Shown in pieces: positions 7,995 through 17,848 of a DNA stretch of 64,000 bases (positions are counted from its first letter, which is position 1; each line of letters begins with the position of its first letter). This DNA comes from Microbulbifer sp. A4B17 (GTDB lineage Bacteria; Pseudomonadota; Gammaproteobacteria; Pseudomonadales; Cellvibrionaceae). The position numbers were made by a program, and so were the translations under genes. A model generated the notes under the pieces. It was not told where the DNA came from. It searched no databases and worked only from the letters and a program-made list of their open reading frames with translations. Location: positions 816,501-880,500 of the forward strand of contig NZ_CP029064.1 of assembly GCF_003076275.1 (NCBI RefSeq), in the 5' to 3' direction.

Positions 7995-9107
7995 TCATTT
8001 TTTCGGCACTTTTCCGATAATTTCTGCCGCAATTTTTCCCAGATATAGTGACGAGGTAAGCCCGGGGGATTCAATACCAAAGAAAGCGATTAATTGCGTT
8101 TTGCCAGAGAATTTTTTGTGGTAGAGCTGGAAATCTCCGGCGGGGGCTCCTTGGGAAACTATTTTGGGGCGAATGCCGGCATAACCAGGCTGCAATGTAT
8201 TTTCTATTACACCGGGCCAGTAACGACGGATACTATTATAGAATTTTTGTTGCTTGCCTGGGTCTACTTTGTAATTAATGGTGTCGACCCACTCTACATC
8301 CGGCCCAAAGCGCGCCCCTCCGGCTAAATCTAGAGTGAGGTGAATACCCAGGCCGGCTTTTTCTGGCAGTGGGTAAATTAAGTGGGAGAAGGGCGCTTTG
8401 CCCGATTGAGTGAAATAGCTGCCTTTGACAAAGTAAGTGTTGGGAATTTCTTTTTTTACTGCTTTGCTATCAATGGTTTGCATTAGCAAACTGGTGTGAA
8501 GGCCGGCGGCCAGAATCAGGTTGTTGGTTTTCAGTCTGTAGCCATCCGCCATCACCAACTGGCATATACCTGTAGAGACTTCAATTCGGGCAATTTTGGT
8601 TTCGAGTACCACTTCACCACCCTTGGATTCCAGGGCACCCTCAAGGGCCAGCATTAAGCCGTGGCTATCGATTATGCCTGTCGTCGGTGAGTGGATTGCA
8701 CTAACACATCGTAATTCCGGCTCCATAGATTGGGCATCAGTGGCGCTGAGTAAACGAAGTCCCCCTGCGTTGTTAATATCCCCCTGGGTTTTGAGGGCGT
8801 GCAGCTTTGCGAGCTGTGATTTATCGGTGGCGACAACCAGCTTGCCGATTTTTTTATGGGGAACATCGTATTCCCGACAAAATTGATAAAGCATGGATTT
8901 ACCGGCGACACAGGCTCGGGCTTTCAAGCTTCCGGTCGGGTAGTAGAGTCCGGCATGAATGACTTCACTATTGCGCGCACTGGTTTCAGTCCCAATGGCG
9001 CTGTGTTGTTCCAGTACCATCACATTGCGGCCAGTCAGGCTCAATTGGTAGGCACAGGCCAGCCCCAATATGCCAGCGCCGACTACTACGGTATCCAGTG
9101 TTTCCAT
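7995..9107 (-). CDS. lhgO: FAD-dependent oxidoreductase, L-2-hydroxyglutarate oxidase (LhgO) type
   Basis: This 370-residue flavoprotein begins with the FAD-binding Rossmann motif VVVGAGILGLACAYQL. It carries the signatures of the LhgO/L2HGDH family, RNSEVIHAGLYYPTGSLKA near the N-terminus and GLGIHLTLDLAGGARFGPD in the middle. The C-terminal FFGIESPGLTSSLYLG loop contacts the flavin in the DAO fold. The family oxidises L-2-hydroxyglutarate to 2-oxoglutarate, feeding electrons to the quinone pool. The start at 9107 is preceded by AGGACC; the in-frame ATG at 9146 has no good ribosome site. It is divergent from nadA. A related DAO-family substrate cannot be excluded. Confidence 0.8.
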   Translation of the reverse strand: METLDTVVVGAGILGLACAYQLSLTGRNVMVLEQHSAIGTETSARNSEVIHAGLYYPTGSLKARACVAGKSMLYQFCREYDVPHKKIGKLVVATDKSQLAKLHALKTQGDINNAGGLRLLSATDAQSMEPELRCVSAIHSPTTGIIDSHGLMLALEGALESKGGEVVLETKIARIEVSTGICQLVMADGYRLKTNNLILAAGLHTSLLMQTIDSKAVKKEIPNTYFVKGSYFTQSGKAPFSHLIYPLPEKAGLGIHLTLDLAGGARFGPDVEWVDTINYKVDPGKQQKFYNSIRRYWPGVIENTLQPGYAGIRPKIVSQGAPAGDFQLYHKKFSGKTQLIAFFGIESPGLTSSLYLGKIAAEIIGKVPKK

Positions 9108-9235
9108 AGCGGTCCTGTTGATTAACTGAGAACTTTGAAGGGGCATCCATGATAAAACCCCAGAGCTTATTTTGCCTGTAACAACAGATAAATATCACTG
9201 TCAAAAGGGTGCGTGGTGGTGTCGTTCCATTGCGC

Positions 9236-9241
9236 TATAAT
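9236..9241 (+). promoter_or_regulatory. Candidate -10 box of the nadA promoter
   Basis: A perfect TATAAT in the context GCGCTATAATACGCGC lies 30 bp before the nadA ATG. The matching -35 is weak. The same GCGCTATAAT string appears before the TusA-like gene at 12068-12077. Confidence 0.4.
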
Positions 9242-9270
9242 ACGCGCTTTTCCGCGACTGGAAGTTAGTC

Positions 9271-10323
9271 ATGACTCAGAAGTCCATTGCCGCAGACAAT
9301 GTAGATTCTCGCTCTTTGGTGCAGGCGCACCTGGCGGAGCCGGTAATGTCACAATATAGCGAAGAAGAGCTGCAAGAATGGCGTGAGCGTATTAAGCGCT
9401 TACTAAAGGAACAGAATGCAGTATTGGTCGCACACTACTATACCGATCCCTTGATCCAGGCCCTGGCTGAAGAGACTGGGGGTTGTGTTTCTGATTCGTT
9501 GGAAATGGCTCGTTTTGGTGCCCAGCATTCAGCGGATACCCTGGTGGTGGCTGGTGTTAAGTTCATGGGGGAGACTGCCAAAATCCTTACCCCCAACAAA
9601 AAAGTATTGATGCCGACACTTGAGGCAACCTGCTCCCTGGATCTCGGCTGTCCCCCGCAAGAATTCTCTGACTTTTGCGACCAGCATCCGGACCGCACTG
9701 TGGTAGTTTATGCCAATACCTCGGCGGCAGTGAAAGCACGGGCTGACTGGGTTGTAACCTCCAGTATTGCCTTGGATGTAGTGGATCACCTTGATGCCAA
9801 CGGGGAAAAAATCCTCTGGGCACCGGACAAGCATCTTGGCGGCTATGTGGAGCGTGAAACAGGTGCCGACGTCCTGCTTTGGGATGGCTCCTGTATCGTC
9901 CATGAGGAATTTAAGGCGAAGGGTGTCGAGGACTTAAAGGCCCTCTATCCCGATGCTGTGGTTTTGGTACATCCGGAGTCCCCCGCCTCTGTGGTAGCCC
10001 TGGCTGATGTGGTGGGGTCTACTTCGCAGATTATTAACGCAGCCAAGACCCGCCCGGAGAAGCGATTTATTGTGGCAACCGACCAGGGCATTTTCTACAA
10101 AATGCAGCAGGAGTGCCCGGATAAGGAGTTGATGGTGGCGCCGACAGCCGGTGCTGGGGCGACTTGCCGCAGCTGTGCTAACTGCCCCTGGATGGCGATG
10201 AATTCTCTGGAGAATCTGTGTGGGGTATTGGAGCGCGGTGATAATGAGATTTTTGTAGATCCAGAGCTGGGTCGCAAGGCGATGATCCCACTGCAGAGAA
10301 TGCTGGATTTCCGCAAAGGCTAA
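9271..10323 (+). CDS. nadA: NadA, quinolinate synthase
   Basis: NadA condenses iminoaspartate (from NadB) with dihydroxyacetone phosphate to quinolinate, the second step of de novo NAD synthesis. The 350-residue protein carries the three cluster ligands at C121 ([12 protein letters not shown]), C208 ([10 protein letters not shown]) and C305 ([13 protein letters not shown]). These correspond to E. coli C113, C200 and C297 with a constant offset of eight residues. The substrate motif [13 protein letters not shown] follows a short variable N-terminus. It is transcribed alone, with a bidirectional terminator after it. nadB is not in the window. Confidence 0.97.
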   Translation: MTQKSIAADNVDSRSLVQAHLAEPVMSQYSEEELQEWRERIKRLLKEQNAVLVAHYYTDPLIQALAEETGGCVSDSLEMARFGAQHSADTLVVAGVKFMGETAKILTPNKKVLMPTLEATCSLDLGCPPQEFSDFCDQHPDRTVVVYANTSAAVKARADWVVTSSIALDVVDHLDANGEKILWAPDKHLGGYVERETGADVLLWDGSCIVHEEFKAKGVEDLKALYPDAVVLVHPESPASVVALADVVGSTSQIINAAKTRPEKRFIVATDQGIFYKMQQECPDKELMVAPTAGAGATCRSCANCPWMAMNSLENLCGVLERGDNEIFVDPELGRKAMIPLQRMLDFRKG

Positions 10324-10350
10324 GGCTTGAGGAAATAGCGCTAAGAAAAC

Positions 10351-10379
10351 AAAAAGAGCGGCCATTGGCCGCTCTTTTT
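10351..10379. terminator. Bidirectional terminator between nadA and bepA
   Basis: AAAAAGAGCGGCC-ATT-GGCCGCTCTTTTT is a perfect hairpin with A and T tracts on both sides, placed between the convergent ends of nadA and bepA. Confidence 0.9.
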
Positions 10380-10394
10380 CGTTAGAGAGAGGGA

Positions 10395-11903
10395 TTACAG
10401 CTCCTCGATTCTCTCCTGCATTTTCAGGACGTCCTTGAGGCGCTGTTCCAGGATCGCGTGGGTCTGGTAGTCGTCCTGAGACATGCGAATACCGTGACGC
10501 AGGTGCTGTAAGGCCTTGTCGAATATGCCGTTTAGGATGTAGTACTCAGCACGGGCTTCATGCACACCGACGATATCCCCGGCCAGGCCGTGAGTTTCCG
10601 CGAGCAAGTACCAAACTGCCGGATCTTTTTTCCGTGTGCGGCTGTATTTGGCCAGCAGGCGCTCGGCGGCCAAATAGTTGCCAGCTTTAAAGTGGGCATT
10701 GGCGAGCCCCATGATTAAGGCATGGTCTCCGGGATTGCGATCCAGGGCCCACTGCAGGCGCTTGGTGGCGCTGCTGTAGTCTTCTCGCACCAGATCGATA
10801 TCTGCCCTTGCCAGTACATAAGCGGCTTTGGAGGGCTTCTTGTCCAGCAGGGGTTGCAGGGTGTCCAGAGCAGAGTCGGGCTTACCTGCGGCAACCTGGG
10901 CCAGGGCCAGGCCGTAACGGGCAGCATCCTCGTTGTCATTGATACCGTTGAGTTCTGCACTAAAGCGCTTAACGGCTTGCTGAGGTGTTGGCTCGGTGGT
11001 GAGGCGCACCCGCGAGCGCATCAGGTGATAGTCGAGATTTTCTTTGGGGGCAACCTTTTCCATACGCTGTGCCCGTAACTTGGCATCAGCAATACGCTTT
11101 TCTGTAACGGGGTGAGTCAGGAGAAATTCCGGTGGGCGCTGGTAGTAGCGTGTGGCCTTGAGCATTTGCTCAAACATTTCTCCTGCAGCCTCTGGGTCGC
11201 GCCCGGACTTGGCCAGGGTTTCAATGCCGACCCTGTCTGCCTCTTGCTCATTCTTGCGGCTGAAGCGCAGCTGGTTATCCAGGGCTGCGGCCTGGGTAAC
11301 ACTCATGGCTGCAATCCCCGCTTCACCGCCGGCGGTAGCTGCCAGAACCAGGGCGCCAAGCATGCCGGCTAAGGTGGGAATTGTGCTGTTGCGCTGTGCT
11401 TCCAGGGAGCGGGCGTAGTGCCGCTGGCTGAGGTGGCCCAATTCGTGGGCAACCACCGATGCAAACTGGTCCTCACGCTCTGCAAATAGAAACAGGCCGG
11501 TATGAATACCCATGACTCCGCCGGGTACCGCAAAGGCGTTCATGGTTTTGTTGCTTACAACGACAACATCAATCTCTTTGTCTTCCAGCGGGCTGTACTC
11601 TACCAATTCCTTGACCATGCCCTCGACATATTGCTGGATCAGCGCGTCACTGGAAGTGCGAACCTGGCTGCGGAATATGCGCAGCCACATCTGTCCCAGT
11701 TCTTTTTCCTGGGTGTGGGAGACGACGCCGCTGGTCCTGTCACCAAGTTCGGGGAGGCGTATCTCATCGCTGTCCGCTACAGCGGCGATCGGCACAGTGC
11801 CGAGTAATAAGCCAATACTGAGAGTGCGCAGTCCAGCGCGAATTCGATGGAGGATAGCTGGGGAGCGTGTCCGGTGAAGCAGGCTATTTTGGGTATCAGT
11901 CAT
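10395..11903 (-). CDS. bepA: BepA (YfgC), periplasmic M48 metalloprotease with TPR domain
   Basis: BepA assists outer-membrane protein assembly at the BAM/LptD complexes and degrades stalled substrates. The 502-residue product has a long signal region (hydrophobic core around residues 28-43, cleavage near AVADSDEIRLPELGD). The M48 zinc motif HELGH lies at 153-157, with the third ligand in QEADRVG. The FLLTHPVTEKRIADA segment contains the regulatory histidine known in E. coli BepA. The C-terminal third (about 310-502) is a TPR array. This is slightly longer than E. coli BepA (487). It stands alone on the minus strand, convergent with nadA. Confidence 0.92.
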   Translation of the reverse strand: MTDTQNSLLHRTRSPAILHRIRAGLRTLSIGLLLGTVPIAAVADSDEIRLPELGDRTSGVVSHTQEKELGQMWLRIFRSQVRTSSDALIQQYVEGMVKELVEYSPLEDKEIDVVVVSNKTMNAFAVPGGVMGIHTGLFLFAEREDQFASVVAHELGHLSQRHYARSLEAQRNSTIPTLAGMLGALVLAATAGGEAGIAAMSVTQAAALDNQLRFSRKNEQEADRVGIETLAKSGRDPEAAGEMFEQMLKATRYYQRPPEFLLTHPVTEKRIADAKLRAQRMEKVAPKENLDYHLMRSRVRLTTEPTPQQAVKRFSAELNGINDNEDAARYGLALAQVAAGKPDSALDTLQPLLDKKPSKAAYVLARADIDLVREDYSSATKRLQWALDRNPGDHALIMGLANAHFKAGNYLAAERLLAKYSRTRKKDPAVWYLLAETHGLAGDIVGVHEARAEYYILNGIFDKALQHLRHGIRMSQDDYQTHAILEQRLKDVLKMQERIEEL

Positions 11904-12067
11904 CTTGATTACTGCTCGGTCTGTCCATGAAGGATCTATAGTCCAACTCTATACGCTACCCCGTTGGACTGTCGAGGATTGGACTTAGTGGACCATAAAA
12001 GGTTCACACTTACGCCAGGTGGAAAGTTAAAAAGCGTAAAGTCTGTGCGGGTTATGGCGTCTGGTTC

Positions 12068-12077
12068 GCGCTATAAT
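12068..12077 (+). promoter_or_regulatory. Candidate -10 region for the tusA-like/permease pair
   Basis: GCGCTATAAT ends in a perfect TATAAT (12072-12077), 33 bp before the ATG at 12111. No good -35 is seen. The identical ten bases precede nadA. Confidence 0.4.
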
Positions 12078-12110
12078 CCCCGGCAATTCTGGTTTGTGAC
12101 TGAAAAGGCA

Positions 12111-12389
12111 ATGTCAGTAACTTCTTCTATCAATGAGCCCGACGCTCCGACTCCGGATTGGGACGCGGCCGCTATTGTGGATGCAAGAAATCTGCCCTGC
12201 CCACAACCGTTACTGGCCATGCGTCGCGCACTGCGTGAGCACCCTGAGGGAACACTGCTTTGCATACTCGCCACAGATGAGGGTTCCTGGCGAGATTTCC
12301 ACAGTTTTTCCTCTTTAAGTGGTAGACCTCTGCTCCGTGCCGAGCGGCGTAATAATACCTTTCAATATTGGCTGTACGCTGGCAAATGA
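12111..12389 (+). CDS. TusA/SirA-family sulfur-carrier-like protein
   Basis: This small protein (92 residues) belongs to the TusA/YedF family. It has the diagnostic CPxP motif in ARNLPCPQPLLAMRRAL, with the putative persulfide-carrying cysteine at residue 30, and the two-layer alpha/beta length of the family. The C-terminal DEGSWRDFHSF resembles the family's DPGSxxDIxxF motif. TusA relays sulfur for tRNA thiolation or other pathways; the exact branch here is unclear. The ATG at 12111 is preferred to the upstream in-frame ATG 11964, which would add a non-family N-terminus running through the promoter. Its stop overlaps the next ATG (ATGA), so it is co-translated with the permease. Confidence 0.75.
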   Translation: MSVTSSINEPDAPTPDWDAAAIVDARNLPCPQPLLAMRRALREHPEGTLLCILATDEGSWRDFHSFSSLSGRPLLRAERRNNTFQYWLYAGK

Positions 12390-13498
12390 ATAAAGACAAA
12401 CCCCGAGAGTCTATGTTATCGATTGTAAAAGGCTGGGTTAACCGCTACTTCAGTCAGGAAGAAGTGGTGCTTCTGGTTTTGATATTAACGCTGGCACTGG
12501 TAGTTCTGGCGACACTGGGGGCGGTGCTGGCCCCGGTATTCACTGCGCTGGTGATCGCTTTCCTGATGCAGGGCATGGTGCAAAAGCTGAAGTCCTGGCA
12601 TGTACCCCATTGGCTGGCCGTTACCCTGTCCTGTGTTGTGCTGGTGGGCACCATTGTGGCCCTGCTATTTGTGGTTCTACCAATTATCTGGCGCCAGCTG
12701 GTGCGCCTCGGGGCGGAGTTGCCCAATATGGTACAGCGCGGCCAGGAGCTTTTACTGTTACTTCCAGAGCGTTATCCGCGTTTAATTTCTGCCGGACAGA
12801 TCGATGAAATCTTCAACACCCTCGGCAGCGAGCTGGGCGGCCTTGGGCAGACATTATTGGCCTTTTCCCTTACCAACCTGCCTATTTTTGCCGGATTGCT
12901 GATCTACGTTGTGGTGGTGCCGATTCTGGTGTTCTTCTTCCTCAAGGATGCGGAGCAGCTGATTCGCTGGTGCACTTCTTTTCTGCCGAAAGAGCGGCCT
13001 ATGCTCCACCAGATCTGGCATGAGATGAACGACCAGGTGGCTAACTATGTACGTGGCAAGGTGATAGAGATTGGTATTGTCGCTGCTGTCAGCTATGCCG
13101 CTTTCCTGCTGTTGGGGGTGAACTATGCCCTGCTGCTCGCGGTAGCTGTGGGCTTTAGTGTTTTGATTCCCTATATCGGTGCAGCCGTTGTCACTATACC
13201 CGTTGCGGCCATTGGGCTATTCCAGTGGGGTTGGAGCAATGAGTTTTTCTACCTGATGATGACCTACGGCATTATCCAGCTGCTTGATGGAAATGTACTG
13301 GTGCCACTACTGTTCTCCGAGGCAGTTAACCTGCACCCGGTTGCTATTATTCTCGCGGTGCTGTTCTTTGGCGGCATCTGGGGGTTCTGGGGGGTCTTCT
13401 TTGCAATTCCCCTGGCGACCTTGCTCAAGGCCATTATGAGTGCCTGGCCCACCCATGAGCACCAGGTCGAATGGGAGGCTAGGCGAAGCTCTGAGTAA
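12386..13498 (+). CDS. perM: PerM / AI-2E transporter family membrane protein
   Basis: This 370-residue inner-membrane protein of the AI-2E exporter (TqsA/PerM) superfamily has about seven or eight hydrophobic segments. They include the N-terminal pair (VVLLVLILTLALVVLATLGAV and the next helix) and the family region FFLKDAEQLIRWCTSFLPKE. A glycine-rich C-terminal block (ILAVLFFGGIWGFWGVFFAIP) closes the protein. Family members move small molecules or ions; the substrate of PerM itself is not established. The start overlaps the stop of the TusA-like gene by four bases, and the same TusA-PerM pairing occurs in other gammaproteobacteria. A palindrome and purC follow. Confidence 0.85.
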   Translation: MNKDKPRESMLSIVKGWVNRYFSQEEVVLLVLILTLALVVLATLGAVLAPVFTALVIAFLMQGMVQKLKSWHVPHWLAVTLSCVVLVGTIVALLFVVLPIIWRQLVRLGAELPNMVQRGQELLLLLPERYPRLISAGQIDEIFNTLGSELGGLGQTLLAFSLTNLPIFAGLLIYVVVVPILVFFFLKDAEQLIRWCTSFLPKERPMLHQIWHEMNDQVANYVRGKVIEIGIVAAVSYAAFLLLGVNYALLLAVAVGFSVLIPYIGAAVVTIPVAAIGLFQWGWSNEFFYLMMTYGIIQLLDGNVLVPLLFSEAVNLHPVAIILAVLFFGGIWGFWGVFFAIPLATLLKAIMSAWPTHEHQVEWEARRSSE

Positions 13499-13527
13499 TT
13501 GCCCGATATCTTTCTTTGTCTGCAGGC

Positions 13528-13551
13528 CGCGGCATTTGCTAGAATGCCGCG
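13528..13551. promoter_or_regulatory. 9-bp inverted repeat over the purC -10 region
   Basis: CGCGGCATT-TGCTAG-AATGCCGCG is a perfect 9-bp inverted repeat. TAGAAT (13540-13545) inside it could be the -10 of purC, so the palindrome may be an operator. It is also followed by GCTTTCTTTT and could instead terminate the upstream perM transcript. Confidence 0.5.
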
Positions 13552-13589
13552 CTTTCTTTTATTTGGTCCCTTCAAATAGGTGAGAGCCC

Positions 13590-14693
13590 ATGAGCCTGGC
13601 TGACAAAGTTCTAGCAGTCAATAATGACCTGCCGATCCGCACCGACAAGCCTATCCACAGTGGCAAGGTCCGTTCCGTTTACTGGCTGAGCGAAGAGGAT
13701 AGCCGTCGCCTGATTAAGGAAAAAGGCTACCCGGTTTCCCCAGACACCCCCCTTGCAGTGATGGTGATTTCCGACCGAATCTCCGCGTTTGACTGTATCT
13801 GGACTGGCGAAGGTGGTATGCGTGGCGTACCTGGCAAGGGCGCGGCACTAAATGCCATTTCCAACCACTGGTTCAAGCTGTTTAAAGAGCAGGGCCTGGC
13901 TGATAGCCATATTCTGGATATCCCGCATCCGCTGGTCTGGATTGTACAGAAGGCGCGCCCAGTTATGATTGAAGCAATCGCCCGCCAGTACATCACAGGC
14001 TCCATGTGGCGTTCCTACCAGAAGGGCGAGCGCGAGTTCTGCGGAATCGAGATTGCCGATGGCTTGCAGAAAGACCAGAAGTTGCCTGAGCTGCTCATTA
14101 CCCCCTCCAGCAAAGGCATTCTCAGGGGTATCCCCGGCGTGCCGGAAGCGGACGATGTCAATGTCACCCGCAAGAATATCGAAGACAATTTCGAAGCCTT
14201 CGGCTTCCGCAAGGAAGGCGATATCGACCTGTACGAGAAGCTACTGAAAGAAGGTTTCGATTTGATTTCTGCGGAGCTGGGAACGCTCGACCAAGTCTTT
14301 GTCGATACTAAATTTGAATTCGGCTATGTCACCGATGCCAATGGTGTAGAGAAGCTGATCTATATGGACGAGGTGGGCACTCCGGACTCCTCCCGAATCT
14401 GGGACGGTGAACAATACAGCGCTGGCAAGGTTGTGGAAAACTCCAAAGAAGGTTTCCGTCAGGCCCTGCTCGACCACTTCCCGGATTCCGATATCCTGTT
14501 AAATAAAGACCGCATGGATGAGCGCCAGGCTTTGGCCCGTGATAACGAGTTGCCCCAATCCATGTTGATGGATCTCAGCAATACCTATGTGGGTATTGCT
14601 GAGAAGATTATCGGTAAGAAACTGGAGATATCTGATAATCCTAAAGCGGAGCTGCTCGAAGTGCTGCGCAAGGATTATGGTTTGGTCGATTGA
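13590..14693 (+). CDS. purC: PurC, SAICAR synthase (long form)
   Basis: PurC joins aspartate to CAIR using ATP, a step of purine biosynthesis in the cytosol. At 367 residues it is of the long type found in Vibrio and related marine gammaproteobacteria rather than the 237-residue E. coli form. Family motifs are clear: [10 protein letters not shown] at the nucleotide loop, [30 protein letters not shown], and DTKFEFGYV with [15 protein letters not shown] near the C-terminal half. The ATG is preceded by GGTGAGAG. In many relatives purC follows bamC; here dapA-bamC lies 39 kb away without purC. Confidence 0.95.
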   Translation: MSLADKVLAVNNDLPIRTDKPIHSGKVRSVYWLSEEDSRRLIKEKGYPVSPDTPLAVMVISDRISAFDCIWTGEGGMRGVPGKGAALNAISNHWFKLFKEQGLADSHILDIPHPLVWIVQKARPVMIEAIARQYITGSMWRSYQKGEREFCGIEIADGLQKDQKLPELLITPSSKGILRGIPGVPEADDVNVTRKNIEDNFEAFGFRKEGDIDLYEKLLKEGFDLISAELGTLDQVFVDTKFEFGYVTDANGVEKLIYMDEVGTPDSSRIWDGEQYSAGKVVENSKEGFRQALLDHFPDSDILLNKDRMDERQALARDNELPQSMLMDLSNTYVGIAEKIIGKKLEISDNPKAELLEVLRKDYGLVD

Positions 14694-14905
14694 TCCGGGC
14701 CTGATTGAAACAACCGGCGCTTGCGCAGTTTTTTGCCTGACAATTATTTGGTTCAGTTCCTGAATATAACGGGCAAAAAACTGTGGGTATATACCAAGGT
14801 AAACCCTTAAGTAGAAGATAACCTAAAAGTGAACTTTCCCTATGGTATGTATCTAAGATCGCTGCTTGAATTAGGCTAAATCAAATAAAGATAAAGGGAG
14901 TTGAA

Positions 14906-15232
14906 ATGAAAAAAATTATCGTAATTGTCCTAGCTTTGACTATGGTTGGCTGCGGTACAGTTAAAACTGTTGGTCGCGACAACTATGCGGTGGGTAGTGC
15001 TTTAATGAGGGAAGGTTCATACTGCAATAATATGCCGCGCGTATATAGTGGCGTGGCTTACAATGTATGTAAAATGAACTCCAAACCTAAGAACTTTGGT
15101 AACATCATTTTGGCTTGTACTGTAGTTGACTCAATGTTCTCTGTAGTGCTGGATACAGCTGTGCTTCCGATTACTCTTTACACCCAAAGCAAATATGGAA
15201 ACTTTGAATTGCGAGAACATATCCGTTCGTAG
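14906..15232 (+). CDS. YceK/YidQ-family lipoprotein (DUF1375-like)
   Basis: This small lipoprotein (108 residues) has a signal peptide and lipobox ending MVGC (lipid cysteine at residue 16). The mature part shows the YceK/YidQ pattern: an RVYSGVAYN segment, a central hydrophobic stretch with VDSMFSVVLDTAVLPITLYTQ, and a short polar tail. The function of the family is unknown. It has its own AAAGGGAG ribosome site and is followed by a terminator hairpin, so it appears monocistronic. Confidence 0.75.
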   Translation: MKKIIVIVLALTMVGCGTVKTVGRDNYAVGSALMREGSYCNNMPRVYSGVAYNVCKMNSKPKNFGNIILACTVVDSMFSVVLDTAVLPITLYTQSKYGNFELREHIRS

Positions 15233-15349
15233 TATCCATTTGAGATCGTAGCAATTTTATGCACATTAATTGAAAGTACAGGATTGCTTATCAGGCATTC
15301 TACGCGAATGTGGGGGGCTTGAATTATTATCCTGAAGGGCCAGTAAAAG

Positions 15350-15371
15350 CCGGCGAGAGCGCCGGTCTTTT
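15350..15371 (+). terminator. Terminator after the YceK-like gene
   Basis: CCGGCG-AGAG-CGCCGG followed by TCTTTTG. The stem is short but GC-rich, lying 117 bp after the stop and 118 bp before the sortase-target gene. Confidence 0.55.
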
Positions 15372-15488
15372 GTAGCTGCCACAATTTGCCATAATTCCCT
15401 TTCCTTTTTGCCCAATTTCCTGCCCGTTTTCGCCCGCTTCTCCCGTTTTAATAACTTCAACATCCAATTTAAAAGTGGAGGGAAGTTA

Positions 15489-17846
15489 GTGAACAGGGTG
15501 ATGTTATTTGGGCAGCGGTTTCATAAAGACGATCTGATGTTGCCGACAGAGGAGTATTATCGTCGCCGCCAGAAGACCGGTGGGGTGGGGCGCTGGTTGT
15601 TATTTGTCGTTGTGGTATTGGCGGTAGTTATTGCGGCAATCGGTGCAGAGGTCAATGCCCAGGAGATTCCCTCTGTGGGTGATGCGATCCAGCAGGAGTT
15701 CACCGAGACAGTTACCCTGGACGATGTAAAGGGCGGGGACTTACTTTTTACTGGCAATGAGTCCGGAAAGTATATTCCAGCGGTGCACCTGAAAAGTCGG
15801 GTCAGTATTTCCGTGCGGGGTCTGGTAGCGGAAGTAGAGCTTCAGCAGCAATTTAAGAATACCACCGACGGCTGGCAGGAAGCAGTTTATGCATTACCAC
15901 TGCCTGAGCACGCTGCGGTGGCGGGGCTTGAAATTCAGGTGGGGGAGCGCCGCATTGTCGGTAAGGTACGCGAGCGAAAAGAGGCCGCTAAAATATACAA
16001 GGCTGCTCGTGCGGCGGGTAAGCGTGCAGCTCTTCTTGAGCAGCAGCGCCCAAATTTGTTCACTAATAAAGTGGCCAATATTGCCCCCGATGAGATGGTA
16101 CAAATAAATATCCGCTACTTGCAGCCGGTGAATTATGACAGCGGCGTTTTTTCACTGCGTATGCCCACTACATTGACCCCGCGTTATATCCCTGGCAAGC
16201 CAATACCTCCCCAGGTATTGAACGGCGATGAGCTGGAGCTGGTGACAGAGAGTAGCGGCTGGGCTCTGCCCACTGACCAGGTGTCGGATGCTGCGTCGAT
16301 AACTCCGTTTATGCAGTCAGCGCGGGAGTTACAGAGATTGGGTAGCCATAATATTTCTATCGATGTGGATCTGCACGGCGGTCTGCCGTTAGAAAAAATC
16401 GATAGCCCCTACCACCAGATTGATATAGATAACCGGGGTGACGGTCGCTATCGGATACAGCTGCGCGATGGAACTGCGGTGATGGATCGGGATTTTCTGC
16501 TGAATTGGCAGCCGCGCTCTTCTGCTATGCCGCGTGCAGCGCTGTTTAGCGAGAAAATTGCAGCGCAAGAGGGAGAAGAGCAGGCTGGGGCTTATTTACA
16601 AGTTATGTTGCTACCGCCCAATAATGGCACTGGCGCCCAGCGTTTGCCGAGGGAAGTGATTTATGTAATCGATACTTCCGGCTCCATGTCTGGAAACTCT
16701 ATTCGCCAGGCGAAGGAGAGCCTTACCCTGGCGCTTGCTCGTTTGCACAGCAATGACCGATTTAATGTTATTGAATTTAACAGTGCGACCCGCGCATTTT
16801 TCCCGCGCCCGATAGCGGCGAGTGCTGAGAATATTCGCCGTGCACGCCAGGAAATAGAAAACCTGAATGCTGAAGGGGGCACAGAAATGGCACCCGCCCT
16901 GAGGATGGCATTCGGTCAGCAGATGCAGGACGATACCAGCACCGTTCAGCAGGTGGTATTTATCACTGATGGCGCCGTGGGCAATGAACGGGCTCTGTTC
17001 GAGTTAATTAGTCAATCCCTGCATAACGCTCGGCTGTTTACTGTGGGTATTGGTTCGGCCCCCAATAGCCACTTTATGCGCAAAGCCGCTCAGTTTGGTC
17101 GCGGTACTTTCGTCACCATCGGTGATATTTCCGAAGTTCGCGAGCGTATGCAGGCCCTGTTTGCCAAGTTGGAAAATCCTATGGCTACAGACCTGCAGCT
17201 CAATTGGCCCCAGGGAGTCGTAGCGGATGCCTACCCCAAGCGTATTCCCGATCTCTATAACGGTGAGCCTATGCAGTTGGTGGCAAAGGTGCAGGGTGAC
17301 CTGTTGCAGGGAGATATCCAGCTGCGGGGCCGAATGGCAGGTAAACAGTTCGTACGCAAACTAGCTCTCAAAGTAGAGAGTGGTAGCGATACTTCAGGCA
17401 TCGGCAGTGTTTGGGCGCGCAGCAAGATAGATTCTCTGCGGGACCGGCAGCTTCAGTCTGGAGAGCATTCGGATGCAGGCCTGGCTCTGCGCGAACAGAT
17501 TTTACAGATTGCCCTGAGGCATCAACTTGCCAGCCCCTACACCAGTTTTGTTGCAGTCGAAGAGGAAGTTGTACGCAGTGCTGAAGAGAAGTTATCTCGC
17601 AGCTCGGTCACCAATATGGTGGCTAAAGGGCAAGTGCTACAGCGCCAGGCCTATCCGCAAACAGCTACAGGTCTCTACGGGCAGTTATTGGCCGCGGCGG
17701 TATTGTTGATGTTTGCGGCGATCTTCCAGCGCGGTCGGGCCTTGCGCAGCAACTTGACCCGAGCCCTGCGCTCCTTCCTGCGCAGGATTTTACCGGACCC
17801 CCGTCAATCCAGCGGCGCTAATCCTCTGCAACGGGGAGGTGTGTAA
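15489..17846 (+). CDS. VIT/vWA-domain surface protein, marine proteobacterial sortase target
   Basis: This is the dedicated substrate of the adjacent class GN sortase. After a membrane-spanning signal (WLLFVVVVLAVVIAAIGAEVNAQ) comes a VIT domain (about residues 60-190). A von Willebrand A domain follows with the MIDAS motif DTSGSMSG at about residue 394. The C-terminal sorting signal YPQTATG lies near residue 722, followed by a hydrophobic helix and an Arg-rich tail. The tail is long, nearly 40 residues after the helix. The start chosen is GTG 15489, six bases after GGAGGG, giving 785 residues; an upstream ATG (15408) lacks a ribosome site. It ends two bases before the sortase start, so the pair is co-transcribed. 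Ligand and location (probably envelope-attached) are unproven. Confidence 0.87.
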   Translation: MNRVMLFGQRFHKDDLMLPTEEYYRRRQKTGGVGRWLLFVVVVLAVVIAAIGAEVNAQEIPSVGDAIQQEFTETVTLDDVKGGDLLFTGNESGKYIPAVHLKSRVSISVRGLVAEVELQQQFKNTTDGWQEAVYALPLPEHAAVAGLEIQVGERRIVGKVRERKEAAKIYKAARAAGKRAALLEQQRPNLFTNKVANIAPDEMVQINIRYLQPVNYDSGVFSLRMPTTLTPRYIPGKPIPPQVLNGDELELVTESSGWALPTDQVSDAASITPFMQSARELQRLGSHNISIDVDLHGGLPLEKIDSPYHQIDIDNRGDGRYRIQLRDGTAVMDRDFLLNWQPRSSAMPRAALFSEKIAAQEGEEQAGAYLQVMLLPPNNGTGAQRLPREVIYVIDTSGSMSGNSIRQAKESLTLALARLHSNDRFNVIEFNSATRAFFPRPIAASAENIRRARQEIENLNAEGGTEMAPALRMAFGQQMQDDTSTVQQVVFITDGAVGNERALFELISQSLHNARLFTVGIGSAPNSHFMRKAAQFGRGTFVTIGDISEVRERMQALFAKLENPMATDLQLNWPQGVVADAYPKRIPDLYNGEPMQLVAKVQGDLLQGDIQLRGRMAGKQFVRKLALKVESGSDTSGIGSVWARSKIDSLRDRQLQSGEHSDAGLALREQILQIALRHQLASPYTSFVAVEEEVVRSAEEKLSRSSVTNMVAKGQVLQRQAYPQTATGLYGQLLAAAVLLMFAAIFQRGRALRSNLTRALRSFLRRILPDPRQSSGANPLQRGGV

Positions 17847-17848
17847 GC

